Shown in pieces: positions 1 through 15,361 of a DNA stretch of 64,000 nucleotides. Every line of letters starts with the position of its first letter. Within the stretch, counting starts at the first letter, position 1. This DNA is from Latrodectus hesperus. Its lineage: Eukaryota; Arthropoda; Arachnida; Araneae; Theridiidae. A program made the position numbers and the translations under genes. The notes beneath the pieces were generated by a model. The model searched no databases, was not told the origin of the DNA, and saw nothing but the letters and a program-made list of their open reading frames with translations. The DNA is taken from contig CM075852.1 of NCBI GenBank assembly GCA_037975125.1, positions 6,131,634 through 6,195,633 of the forward strand, given 5' to 3'.

Positions 1-3608
<3,608 letters not shown>

Positions 3609-3835
3609 ACATGATACAACTATGCTAATTATTATTATATTTCTGTCAAGTAAACCAAAACAAAATATTTCTTTATTAGCAAACAAAAACACTAACAGGA
3701 GAATTTGTGATATTCAATATGAAATGAATCTCTTTCACAAGTTCGTGTATCTCCACATAAATTGAACCACTTTCAAAAGAGAATTCTGTAGCAAATTCTG
3801 GGATAATACATACGCCTAATTATCTAAAACTTTGA

Positions 3836-4033
3836 AGCAGCTGTGATATTTGGACAGTGAAGACGTCGATGACAGTTCTGCATGGAGATTTATATCACTT
3901 TACGGGAAGTCAAAGGGTTACCTTGGACAGTTGCCAACGGAAAATCCGCTTGGCAACCACCTTCTCTACCTTTTCCTATGTTACGCTCACAGCGTACGAA
4001 GCTTATTATCATCTTGAGAATGAACCTGCATAA
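3836..4033 (+). other. GC-richer exon-like island, unidentified
   Basis: This block is visibly richer in G+C than its surroundings. One + frame is open for 65 codons (3836-4030, stop TAA 4031-4033) and a second + frame for 56 codons (3847-4014, stop TGA 4015-4017); neither begins with a useful Met. The first frame has two cysteines near its ends and ends in ENEPA. At 3930-3957 there is a hairpin (gttgccaacgga paired with tccgcttggcaac, one bulged base, 3-base loop). I do not recognise either peptide. It could be a lone exon, a fragment of a mobile element, or chance openness from higher GC. A terminal hairpin would suit a Helitron end, but no CTRR end follows it. Confidence 0.3.
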
Positions 4034-5139
4034 ATTTCCATCCAACATTTAAATTATCTGTCGTCTCTCTGATTCTGAATTATACCACTAATAATAATTA
4101 TTTGACAAATATTTGAAGACAGGTTGCAATTTATAAAGCGATAGTGCTCTCAAGGATTGAAATGTAAAGGTTTTCCTTTATTAAAGTACTTTATTTTCTG
4201 CACTAACAATTTAAATATTATATTACCAAAAGGTTGCAAGATCAGAAAATTTGTAATAAAAATTAATATATCACTCAATATAAACATAATGAAAACATAT
4301 TTCAATAATTAGAAAAATCTTTGAATACATATTAATATAATTTTTATATTATTTATAATAAATATAATTGTCTTTCAATAGAAAATTTTTTTGAGATTTA
4401 AAAATGTTTCAAAAGATATTTTATAAGAGATTTTTCTCATGATAAATCTCATTTCTCAAGAATAAGAAATCTACTATTCAGGAGAAATCTAGTACTTATT
4501 ACTACATGTAAATATATTGCATACCATGTCAGATTTAAAACATCATTTATTATTTGATATATGTTATTTGTTTTACATGATAATAATTGTAAAATTTTAA
4601 AATATCAAATTACAAAATGTTAATATTTAAGGTAAATATTAACTTATTTTCTACGCATATTCTCTCTTTGAAAATTTGAAGTTGTAAAAATTTTCAGTAT
4701 TGTAACTGTATAGGTAAATATTAAATACTTTGTTACTGCATTCATAAATAAAATGAGATTTTAGAATTTAAAATAAAATAGTAAATTTAAGAAATGACAT
4801 CACTTTAAATTAAAGCTGATTTTATAAAATCATTTTACATTTTGTCTGTGAATGCTATATTAAAAAATGTAATATATTTTCTTAATTTTAAGAAATTTCA
4901 TTCTTGTATTGCTTATCTGAACATTTCCACTTCCAGTTTGTAAATATTACTTAAAACATAATTTTGGTTTTGATTAATTATTTTTTATTAAGTATTAAAC
5001 TGTAAGCATATATAAAAACATTATTTACCCGTAAATATATTGAAAACCTTCCTAATATTTATAATTCTGTCCTAATATAAAATACATAATAATTTTTTGA
5101 CTAAGATTTCAGTTCACTACTTAGTATTGTCCTTCAAAT
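4034..5139. other. AT-rich non-coding stretch
   Basis: Nothing recognisable beyond short imperfect hairpins such as that around 4428-4451 (gagattt / aaatctc). Confidence 0.55.
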
Positions 5140-6180
5140 AAATTATATGGAACCGTGGCACACATGGCCTTCCTTCCGTAATTTCGATTCTCAATGTCCA
5201 ATGCAATTTGAGTTCAATTCCCAATGCCACTAAAGATCTACAGAGCACATTCGATATACGTGCTCGTTAGAAATCTGCGGGCTCTAAAGTCCTGTGATCG
5301 GTGTAATGGTTTAAAGAAAATTTCCTCTCCATCCAGATCGATGTCAAAATCGAGGGGGTAAGTCCCCTGATAGTGTCATTTATCAGAGGACTCTTAGGAC
5401 AAATCCGTACTTTTACCTTCGTGATACTCTGGTTAAAACGAAAAATGCATTCATCAGAGGACTCTTAGAACAAATCCGTGCTTTTACCTTCGTGGAACTC
5501 TGGTTAAAACGAAAAATGCATTTATCAGAAGACTCTTAGAACAAAGCCGTACTTTTACCTTCGTGGTACTCTGGTCAAAATGAAAAATGCATTTATCAGA
5601 GGATTCTTGTAACAAAGCCGTAATCTTACCTTCGTGGTACTCTGGTTTAAAAGAAAAATGCTATTATCAGAGGACTCTTAGAACAAAACCGTGCTTTTAC
5701 CTTCGTGGTACTCGCGGTTAAAACGAAAAATGCATTTATCAGAGGGTTCTTGTAACAAAGCCGTACTTTTACCTTTGTGGTACTCTGGTTAAAATGAAAA
5801 ATGCATTTATCAGAGGGTTCTTGTAACAAAGCAGTACTCTTACCTTCGTGTTACTCTGGTTAAAACGAAAGATGCATTTATCAGAGGACTCTTAGAACAA
5901 AGCCGTACTTTTACCTTCGTGGTACTCTGGTTAAAATTAAAAATGCATTTATCGGAGGGTTCTTGTAACATAGCCGTGATTTTACCTTCGTGGTACTCTG
6001 GTTAAAACGAAAAATGCATTTATCAGAGGGTTCTTATAACAAAGCCGTACTCTTAACTTCGTGGTACTCTGGTTAAAATGAAAAATGCATTTATCAGAGG
6101 TCTCTTAGAATTTAGCCATACATTTACCTTCGTGGTACTCTGGTTAAAATGAAAAATGCATTTATCAGAGGGTTCTTGTA

Positions 6181-7885
6181 TCAAAGCCGTACTCTTACCT
6201 TCGTAGTACTCTGGTTAAAATGAAAAATGCATTTATCAGAGGACTCTTAGAACAAAGCCGTGCTTTTACCTTCGTGGTACTCTGGTTAAAATGAAAAATG
6301 CATTTATCTGAAGACTCTTAGAACAAAGCCGTACTTTTACCTTCGTGGTACTCTGGTTAAAATGGAAAATGCATTTATCGGAGGGTTCTTGTAACATAGC
6401 CGTGATTTTACCTTCGTGGTACTCTGGTTAAAACGAAAAATGCATTTATCAGAGGGTTCTTATAACAAAGCCGTACTCTTAACTTCATGGTACTCTGGTT
6501 AAAATGAAAAATGCATTTATCAGAGGTCTCTTAGAACTTAGCCATACTTTTACCTTCGTGGTACTCTGGTTAAAATGAAAAATGCATTTATCAGAGGGTT
6601 CTTGTATCAAAACCGTACTCTTACCTTCGTAGTACTCTGGTTAAAATGAAAAATGCATTTATCAGAGGACTCTTAGAACAAAGCCGTACTTTTACCTTCG
6701 TGGTACTCTGGTTAAAATGAAAAATGCATTTATCAGAGGATTCTTGTAACATAGCCGTGATTTTACCTTCGTGGTACTCTGGTTAAAACGAAAAATGCAT
6801 TTATCAGAGGGTTCTTATAACAAAGCCGTACTCTTAACTTCGTGGTACTCTGGTTAAAATGAAAAATGCATTTATCAGAGGTCTCTTAGAACTTAGCCAT
6901 ACTTTTACCTTCGTGGTACTCTGGTTAAAATGAAAAATGCATTTATCAGAGGTCTCTTAGAACTTAGCCATAATTTTACCTTCGTGGTACTCTGGTTAAA
7001 ATGAAAAATGCATTTATCAGAGGGTTCTTGTATCAAAGCCGTACTCTTACCTTCGTAGTGCTCTGGTTAAAATGAAAAATGCATTTATCAGAGGACTCTT
7101 AGAACAAAGCCGTGCTTTTACCTTCGTGGTACTCTGGTTAAAATGAAAAATGCATTTATCAGAAGACTCTTAGAACAAAGCCGTACTTTTACCTTCGTGG
7201 TACTCTGGTTAAAATGGAAAATGCATTTATCGGAGGGTTCTTGTAACATAGCCGTGATTTTACCTTCGTGGTACTCTGGTTAAAACGAAAAATGCATTTA
7301 TCAGAGGGTTCTTATAACAAAGCCGTACTCTTAACTTCGTGGTACTCTGGTTAAAATGAAAAATGCATTTATCAGAGGTCTCTTAGAACTTAGCCATACT
7401 TTTACCTTCGTGGTACTCTGGTTAAAATGAAAAATGCATTTATCAGAGGGTTCTTGTATCAAAGCCGTACTCTTACCTTCGTAGTACTCTGGTTAAAATG
7501 AAAAATGCATTTATCAGAGGACTCTTAGAACAAAGCCGTGCTTTTACCTTCGTGGTACTCTGGTTAAAACGAAAAATGCATTTATCAGAAGACTCTTAGA
7601 ACAAAGCCGCACTTTTACCTTCGTGGTACTCTGGTTAAAATGAAAAATGCATTTATCAGAGGATTCTTGTAACAAAGCCGTACTCTTAACTTCGTGGTAC
7701 TCTGGTTAAAACGAAAGATATATTTATCAGAGGACTCTTAGAACAAAGCCGTACTTTTACCTTCGTGGTATTCTGTTTAAAATGAAAAATGCATTTATCG
7801 GAGGGTTCTTGTAACATAGCCATGATTTTACCTTCGTGGTACTCTGGTTAAAACGAAAAATGCATTTATCAGAGGGTTCTTATAA
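6181..7885 (+). repeat. 426-bp higher-order repeat (6 x 71 bp)
   Basis: The diagnostic variant tcaaagccgtactcttacct (or aaccgt) followed by tcgtagtac or tcgtagtgc occurs at 6181, 6607, 7033 and 7459, exact steps of 426 bp. A second marker, aatggaaaatgcatttatcg, is at 6361 and 7213, a step of 852 bp (12 units). This implies amplification of blocks of six units, not only of single units. Confidence 0.85.
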
Positions 7886-8445
7886 CAAAGCCGTACGCTT
7901 AACTTCGTGGTACTCTGGTTAAAATGAAAAATGCATTTATCAGAGGATTCTTGTAACAAAGCCGTACTCTTAACTTCGTGGTACTCTGGTTAAAACGAAA
8001 GATATATTTATCAGAGGACTCTTAGAACAAAGCCGTACTTTTACCTTCGTGGTACTCTGGTTAAAATGAAAAATGCATTTATCGGAGGGTTCTTGTAACA
8101 TAGCCATGATTTTACCTTCGTGGTACTCTGGTTAAAACGAAAAATGCATTTATCAGAGGGTTCTTATAACAAAGCCGTACGCTTAACTTCGTGGTACTCT
8201 GGTTAAAATGAAAAATGCATTTATCAGAGGATTCTTGTAACAAAGCCGTACTCTTAACTTCGTGGTACTCTGGTTAAAACGAAAGATATATTTATCAGAG
8301 GACTCTTAGAACAAAGCCGTACTTTTACCTTCGTGGTACTCTGGTTAAAATGAAAAATGCATTTATCGGAGGGTTCTTGTAACATAGCCATGATTTTACC
8401 TTCGTGGTACTCTGGTTAAAACGAAAAATGCATTTATCAGAGGGT
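7661..8445 (+). repeat. 284-bp higher-order repeat (4 x 71 bp)
   Basis: The marker ggattcttgtaacaaagccg, leading to the variant joint cgaaagatatattta, starts at 7661, 7945 and 8229, exact steps of 284 bp. Neighbouring variants (catagccatgattttacc; gtacgcttaac) recur in the same register. This is a later and different block amplification from the 426-bp one upstream. Confidence 0.85.
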
Positions 8446-8867
8446 TCTTGTAACAAAGCCGTACTCTTATCTTCGTGGTACTCTGGTTAAAATGGAAAAT
8501 GCATTTATCAGAGGACTCTTAGAACAAAGCCGTGCTTTTACCTTCGTGGTACTCTGGTTAAAACGAAAAATGCATTTATCAGAGGGTTCTTGTAACAAAG
8601 CCGTACTCTTACCTTCGTGGTACTCTGGTTAAAATGAAAAATGCATTTATCAGAGGACTCTTAGAACAAAGCCGTACTTTTACCTTCGTGGTACTCTGGT
8701 TAAAATGAAAAATGCATTTATTAGAGGACTTTTAGAACAAAGCCGTACTTTTACCTTCGTGGTACTCTGGTTAAAACGAAAAATGCATCCTACTGACTTA
8801 AATTCGCATAGCGGATAGTATAACGGACTTGGTTTCTCCAAGGGTCATAAGTAATAACAATAAAAAT

Positions 8868-8909
8868 TATATTGTTTGATTTTAGCACACATTTGAATCA
8901 AACAATATA
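8868..8909. repeat. 14-bp perfect inverted repeat beside the SINE
   Basis: tatattgtttgatt at 8868-8881 pairs with aatcaaacaatata at 8896-8909 around a 14-base loop. It lies immediately 3' of the SINE insertion and partly overlaps its target-site duplication. Confidence 0.75.
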
Positions 8910-11430
8910 CTTCCTTTGAAGATTTATTGAAACATATCGTAAAAATTTGTAACGTCAATAATTACCTTTAGATTCGACATTTATTGAATTGAATCATATT
9001 TGCTAATAAAAATACACTATTTGACCAAGTCTATTAACTTTATTACAGTGCAGAAGTGCACATACGAAGAAAAAGATTACTTTTAATACATACAAACTAA
9101 AACAATTTTTTAAACAAATAATTTATTTTTATATGGTACCTTTAAATAATGTGATATTTCTTGAAATAATAATTCCTTAAGTAATTTTAAATTGAAAATT
9201 CAATAAATACAAGAAACAAAGATTTATGAGCGTTTTGAAATATTACATAATGAATAGCTGTTTAGGAAAATGAAGAACAAAAACAGACAAAATGGTAATT
9301 TTATTTCAAGTAGATTAAAAATATTATTATTTAGATTTAAAAGGATAAGACATAGTTTACATAGTTCCTTAATGTATGTTGATGCATGCAAAACATACAT
9401 TATTCATAACAAAACCAATGTTTCTAAAATGTTTGAGCATTTATGTATTTAATGTTAATAGTAACTGAAATGCAATTTAAAGAAGGAAAAATAAGTATTT
9501 TTATGTCCTACATTGTAATATTCTTTTTAAACTAGGTAATAATCTTAAAATATTTTGCACCTGTATCTTTCAATTTATTCTTTTTATACAATTAATCATA
9601 TTTATCTGATTGAGAGATGCTTATTATTTGCCTTTTAGCAATAAATTCATCATCCAATTTTTAAATTGGTCTTTTATTCAATATTTAGATAAAATTTAAA
9701 ATCTACAAGTTACTTATTTTCATAAGAAATATATTCAAAATGTAGGTTCTTCAGCATTTGGATAAATTTCTTTTTGAATTTTGGATTAATTGATTTTTAT
9801 TCATTTTCCACTTACATTTTATTCATTTTTAATTTTTAAGCTCATAAATTATTTCATTTTCATTTAAAAAAAAATCACCATTTGTAAAATTTCTTTTTGA
9901 ATTTAGTATAACTTTATTTTTTATATAATACCGTATTATTTTATCTTTCGTGAATTTATAAGCCAAAGAATTGTAAAGAATATCTCCTGTACAATGAACC
10001 CTATGTAAAATTTATTATTTTTGTTTCTAAAAATAGTAATTAATAATGTTTTATCAAATCTGATTTTGAAATTTAAAACTTAAAAATTGTGAAATAAAAG
10101 TTAGCGAGCAGAAGACACTGCAAACTAACACTATGTCGATTAAAATTAGTAAGTGTAATAAATTTTGCTTAATGATAATGTAGATTTTGACTATGATATA
10201 TAAAAATTTGTAATTGAAAAAATTTGTATTTAACAATTTGAAACAAATAAGAATTTTTGAATTTATATCAACATGACAATTTTGCATTGTTTTTAAAATA
10301 TTAACATAATTTTCATAAATTGGTTTAAATTACATATTATTTTTTTCATATCCTGTAATATTTATGTTTAAGCATGTAAAAAACGAATTAATACTAAATA
10401 AAGAAGCATGTTATACTTAAGAAATATTTACTACCAGTTACTAACAAACGAAACTTTTTATACAATAATTGATATTGCGGGCAACATAACAGGTATTTTC
10501 AATGAAATTAAATATTCTGTTTATACAATCCTAGTTATTGTATTAATTATTTGAGAATGCTATTTCATTTTTTCAGAATATGTAGTTAGAAAAACTAAAT
10601 ATAAATCTGAATTATTAGTTGTAAATATTACTTAGTTTATAATGTTTGACATATAATTTAATCGAATATATGTTTTTAATACTTTAAATAATACTAATAT
10701 TTGAAATCTTTTTTATTAAATATTTGCTAATATTTTGCATATAAATTATGAAAGAAAAGAAAAGACACTCTTTTTTCCATTTTGTTAATGTAGATTTACT
10801 AATTGCTAAATAAGATAATTATTAGTCTGTGCATAAACATATTACATTCTCTCACAGTTTGGTAAAATAAATAGAAATGAATATAAATCTATGTAAATCA
10901 AAATAAATATAAATGAGAATTACTTAATACATATACACCAATACTTAAATTTGGATATCAATAATCTTTGGAATGATGCATTGTTTTAGAATATATGAGA
11001 GATTTAACTTACAAACATTTAATTAGAATATATATAAAATATTCAAAAATTTATGTTTTTCTTTAATTAAATACAAACTAAATACTGTTCATACTTCCAG
11101 AATAATTACGTTGGAAGAAAACAAAATGGCTAAGCGTAAAATTGTGAAACATTTTTTCATTCAATTAATCAAAAAAAAAAAAAAAAAAAAGGTTATACTT
11201 CAAAATTAGGAGAGGAAAGGAGAAAAAATAGTTTAGAAAAATGTATGTGTCGCATATTATCGATATTGTAAAACTAATATCAAGAATTTTATGTTACACA
11301 TGTAACAAATATTAAATAAATTCAATACAGTTTATCAGATACAAAAGCAACAACAAAAATAGTATACCTTATACTTTCATAAAAACAATGTTTCTTTCAA
11401 ATTCATATAAATAAAAAAATGGAGAATAAA
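8910..11430. other. AT-rich non-coding stretch
   Basis: No supported gene. It contains a small hairpin at 9371-9401 (aatgtatgtt / aacatacatt) and a run of 20 A at 11171-11190. Frames at 9270-9452 and 10054-10287 are low-complexity and show no domain. Confidence 0.55.
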
Positions 11431-11439
11431 TAACTTTAC

Positions 11440-11870
11440 TTAGAAAGCATTCGCTCGAAAGTAAGCATGCATTTTAATGCTTTTTCAATCATGCAAAAAT
11501 AAAAACTGAAAAATAAAAGTGGCTGGTATTTGAAAAATGAATCAAAATAAGCTATGTAAAAACAAGCCTTTTTATACTTCATTTTTTTCCTCTTAAAAGA
11601 ACTTCACAAATGTTTTTGTTCTAGCTGGCAAGATATATTTCCCTTAAGCACTATTCAATTATAAAAGACATGTGCTTTGTTGCTGAAAACGGCGTGTGCA
11701 CCTAGAGAGAATTCTCCTCCAATCCTAAGTATCAACCATCTTCCTTGAATTTCCAAGGAGAAACTCATTATTTTTCGATTATGTGTCTTCCTCCAGAGCT
11801 TAGTTTTTCCAAAACTTAATAAGTTGCATTCAGGAAAGAAGAAAGTATGGCGGGTCGTGGATAGGAAGAT
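11440..11870 (+). pseudogene. Exon-like block A1 (decayed copy)
   Basis: This is homologous by eye over about 330-400 bp with 25370-25740 (A2) and 54430-54810 (A3), and weakly with 59770-59960 (A4). The + frame begins at CTG 11625 and reads an R-Y-I-S-L-K start, then IIKDMCFVAENGVC, then stops at TAG 11703-11705. The open copy A3 continues in this frame with a cysteine-rich stretch; in A1 most of those cysteines have become Ser, Tyr or Leu. A pyrimidine-rich tract ending in ctag (11611-11624) precedes the frame and could be a splice acceptor, but the other copies lack that AG and share an aag 12 bases further on. The family is unidentified. I read this as a pseudogene exon; a non-autonomous transposable element is the alternative. 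Confidence 0.5.
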
Positions 11871-12816
11871 GTAAAAAGCAAGTGAAGTGGGTAATTTTAT
11901 TACGAATCCGAATCTAGTTACACCGACGTATTAAGAACATATTTTTTTTGTTTCAAACTTTATAAAACTAGTTAAAATGTTATTCGAACTTATGCATCAT
12001 TTGAAATAGGAAATATTTTATTATAACTGTTTATATAAGACAAAATGTTTGAATTGAAGAATACAAAAATAAGAAAAATATGATAAAGAAAGTTTGGGTA
12101 ATGATCAAAAAAGTAATTTTTACTTGAATCATTAATTACATTTCATATATTTTCTAAAAATCGTTTAAATTAATATTTTCATAAATCTGAAATAATCCCT
12201 AGTTATAAATGTATACATCAATTCTTCTCAAAATCAACTGAACACTTGCTCGAAAAACTCTCATTAATCAACTGATCAAAAAAATGAATATATTAGATCA
12301 GTGCTTATTTGAATTTGAGTGAATTTCTAAATTTCAATGAAAGAGGGTTAATGCTTTATATCAATAAATTTAATCACTTTTCATCATGATTAACATAACA
12401 TAACAATCTAATTATTGTTTAACAATTGCTATTGCATTTAAAGTGACTATGGTATAATTTTCGAATGAAACTTTATTCTCGAATAATCATTTCAATTTTA
12501 TAATTATTAACTGTTGCGATCATACTTTCTTCAAACTTTTTACGATAGTTACTTTAATTTCTTGTTGAATTACTTATTTAAAAGCTTATAAAAACATAAA
12601 GTTATTGTCAAGTATTTACGCTTTGCTTTCAGAAATATTTTTTTTTTCAGTCAAGAGATTATTTTTTCCAAATTTATGTAGAAATTATTCAAAAATTTTA
12701 ATATTCGATAGAAATACGAATATCAAATAAGCAAAATCAAATTAGCACTCATCTAATTTAATGATTAATGGTATCGTATAAGTAGAAGATATTTGTTGAT
12801 GTAATGATATGAGCCT

Positions 12817-13213
12817 GCACTTCATATGATACTTACATATAAAGCAGTGCAAGCAAGCGCGGACTTAACAGGTTCCCAAGACTTAACAAGTTAATAAGTA
12901 TAGCGATTACTTGATTATCACTCACTCATTGCACTGCTTTATATGTAAGTATCATATGAATTGCACTTCATATGATACTTACATATAAAGCAGTGCAAGC
13001 AAGCGCGGACTTAACAGGTTCCCAAGACTTAACAAGTTAATAAGTATAGCGATTACTTGATTATCACTCACTCATTGCACTGCTTTATATGTAAGTATCA
13101 TATGAATTGCACTTCATATGATACTTACATATAAAGCAGTGCAAGCAAGCGCGGACTTAACAGGTTCCCAAGACTTAACAAGTTAATAAGTATAGCGATT
13201 ACTTGATTATCAC
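12817..13213. repeat. 146-bp palindromic tandem array
   Basis: Units start at 12817, 12963 and 13109 (146-bp steps). The first two are identical as far as I can read and the third is cut off after about 105 bp. Each unit is itself an inverted repeat: a 31-bp arm beginning ttcatatgatacttacatat is exactly complementary to the arm ending atatgtaagtatcatatgaa. The joint between units makes a second, tighter palindrome with the same arms around 6 bases. The loop holds two near-identical 13-mers (gacttaacaggtt, gacttaacaagtt). The array ends abruptly at gattatcac against a degraded SINE. It could be a tandem foldback/MITE or a fold-back assembly artefact. Confidence 0.9.
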
Positions 13214-13490
13214 CAAGTGCCTCGTAATTTTAAACCACGATCAAGTGACGAGGTCACAGTTCAGTTGCCACCCTCCTCTTCCGATCCAAGACATAATGGC
13301 ATGAGGACTTATGGGTGTCACAGATTAACATGGACATGTCCCAACCCATAGAACTCCAACAATTTAGTGAGAGAAATGTGGTCACCTTCCTAATGACTAA
13401 CCATCGTAAATGATGCTCCATTTTTCTGACCTTAGCGGTAAACGGCATGAAGCTACTTAGCCTTTGGATATCCATTTCATATGATTTAAT
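13214..13490 (-). mobile_element. Degraded SINE (SINE-C), minus strand
   Basis: Read on the minus strand, the segment ends in cctcgtcacttgatcgtggt followed by ttaaaattacgagg. Before that it has aagtcctcatgcc, gaagaggagggtggc and a gtccatgttaatctgtgac block. I recall a spider SINE with this layout (tRNA head, a block around cacgttaaatc, then a fragment resembling ctcgtcatctgaccgtggtt). Divergence is high, and the 3' end beyond gaggcacttgg is replaced by the 146-bp array. A 73-codon minus frame (13254-13475) runs across it, but nothing suggests it is a protein. Confidence 0.5.
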
Positions 13491-15361
13491 TAATCATTTT
13501 TATAAAAAAACTTTTATTTGAGAAAACTAATTGATAACACAAGAGATATTCAGTTTTTACTTATTATTTATGGCTTGTTAAGGCTATAATTTGTAATAAA
13601 ATTTAAAGTTTGAATAAAGTTCTTCAAAAATTTATATAACTCTTCAATTAACGTTTCATAGTGTGTCCATGTATTTTGGGATTACAAATGGTGAATTGAA
13701 TTGGATAGGTTGTATCAAAAGTGCACTTAACATAATTCACACTGTCAAATTTTGGATATTAAAATTGGTGATAACCTATAATTTTGAAACAATTACTAAC
13801 CAGATTATCAACACATAACCTAGATAAAACTTTATATGTGTAAAAGGAACAAATGATTTCAAGAATAATACCTGTACCCTAATTATTTGTAAATACATTT
13901 GTAAATGTTGTCCTAAGACAATCACATTTACAAATATATTGACTTATATTTGATTTAACATTTTCATTAATCATAAAATGCCTCTATTCACATTTTCTTA
14001 GAAACTAGATGAAAAAATATGAATAATTGGTTTTAAGAAATGAAAATACGTTCACATGATCAATAATCTGTTTACATTGAGCCTTGTCTCATAAATAAAT
14101 AATTATTATTGGACATAATTATTATTGTTTTATTCCAATTTGAGGTGTGATAATTTCCGAACTAATATGGTAATAGAATTCTAAATATATTAATCCTAGA
14201 AATTTGAGGCCATATGAACGTTTCAATAAGTAAAATTTATTTAATATTTCAAACAATTTATTATAAACATGAAAATAATTTATTCGAATTTATTTCGACT
14301 GGATTGTCTTGAAAATTCTTTTTACTCTATGAAATGAATTCCGCTTAAGTGTCGTTAAAATTTACACATCATATTGTAACACCATTTCACTTGAAATGTT
14401 TCCAAATGAATTTCTCACACAGTTTCACAGTATATTATTTGTTCGTTCTTCTTTTAAACATTTCATTTTGACACAAGCTAAGCATTCATAAAAAATGCGC
14501 TAAACTTTGCAGAGGAAGAAAAGGAAACATAGTTCACAACAAACATTTAACACACATATTTAATCGATAAATCGCCTGTGTGATACAGTTGTTTGCTAAG
14601 TGTGATATGATTGGCTGAATATAAAAATACTTATAAAGCATAGATTTTTGTTTTTAAAATATGAATAACACTTTAATTGATCTACAAATATAAATTTTTC
14701 ACTAATTGACTGAAATATTTAAATATATCATAAAATAGTTAAAGATTTCAGATTGCAATTTTTTTATAATTAAATAATTATAATCATGGGGAATACTTAC
14801 GTTAAAAATTAATTCATAAACAAAGAAAATGTTTCTAATAAATAATAAAAAGACATATCATACAGAAAACCAAAAATATAACATCCAGATTTAAATACGA
14901 AAATTAAAAAAGGCCAAATATGACTTAATTTAAAATTGATTTTAATAAAAAGGAAGGTCTTAAAGGAAAAAAACGAATTAAACACATTTTTATCATCCAG
15001 GCTACAGAAAAGAAAGCTATAAGGAGTTCTAAATTCATTTGTGTAAACTATTTGATATAACAACTCGTGACTACCTCCATCTCCTACTACCAGGCATAAA
15101 TAGACTACCTCTAGCTATGTAAATAGACTACTTCTAACGCATTCAAACAAGTGAAATGTCAGAAAAAGACGCATGAGAATTTTATATTTTAGGTTTGATA
15201 GAATCTAATTTTTTTATTCTATATCATTTAAATTCTTAATAAATGTTTGTTTAATTAAGACTGATATTTTAATTTTTAATGATTATTAAATGTGTGAAAA
15301 CAAATTGTTCACATTAATTGTATAAAGGTGAAAATTTCTTTATGCAATTAAGTTAGATATA
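13491..15361. other. AT-rich non-coding stretch
   Basis: No supported gene. It has an imperfect hairpin at 13897-13935 (atttgtaaatgttgtc against gacaatcacatttacaaat) and a short direct repeat, aaatagactacYtcta, at 15098 and 15121. The 84-codon minus frame at 14809-15063 is Phe/Tyr/Leu-rich with no partner or domain. Confidence 0.5.

Larger units (their letters stand above)
5380..8788 (+). repeat. 71-bp minisatellite, about 48 copies
   Basis: The unit contains tttatcagaggactcttaga, ccttcgtggtactctgg and a ttaaaaYgaaaaatgca joint. The motif atcagagg starts at 5382, 5453, 5524 and 5595 (exact 71-bp steps) and the last unit starts near 8720, which is 47 steps plus a 1-bp insertion near 5712. Variants alternate in an ordered way: the core reads actcttagaacaaag, gttcttgtaacaaag, gttcttataacaaag, gttcttgtatcaaag or tctcttagaacttag. 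The copy at 34643-35024 has a single unit, so the array arose inside the SINE. No spacers are present, so it is not a CRISPR. Confidence 0.97.
5140..8872 (+). mobile_element. SINE-A copy 1 with internal tandem expansion
   Basis: A tRNA-headed SINE of + orientation. The head (about 5150-5230) has a B-box-like gagttcaattccc and is followed by a body with tcctgtgatcggtg, aagaaaatttcctc and agatcgatgtcaaaat. The same blocks occur in the same order in the ordinary 382-bp copy at 34643-35024 (minus strand). The 3' end (8788-8863: actgactta..cgcatag..cataagtaataacaata) also matches that copy's 3' end. Between them, one internal segment has been multiplied about 48-fold. Candidate target-site duplication: aaattatat at 5140-5148 and 8864-8872, so the element proper is 5149-8863. 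The SINE head is degenerate and is not a tRNA gene. Confidence 0.8.

Noticed and set aside
3930..3957. Helitron 3' end
   Set aside because: The hairpin is right for it, but there is no CTRR end at the proper distance and no recognisable 5' TC end.
5380..8788. 71-bp direct repeats as a CRISPR array
   Set aside because: Units are contiguous with no unique spacers, the unit is too long, and the flanks are a eukaryotic SINE.
11650..11690. TATA-box promoter (ttataaaag) in block A
   Set aside because: The same bases are codons for I-I-K in the frame shared with A3, and A2 has lost the TATA word while keeping the block, so a promoter is the weaker reading.
13254..13475. 73-codon minus-strand protein
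   Set aside because: It coincides with a degraded SINE and shows no domain.
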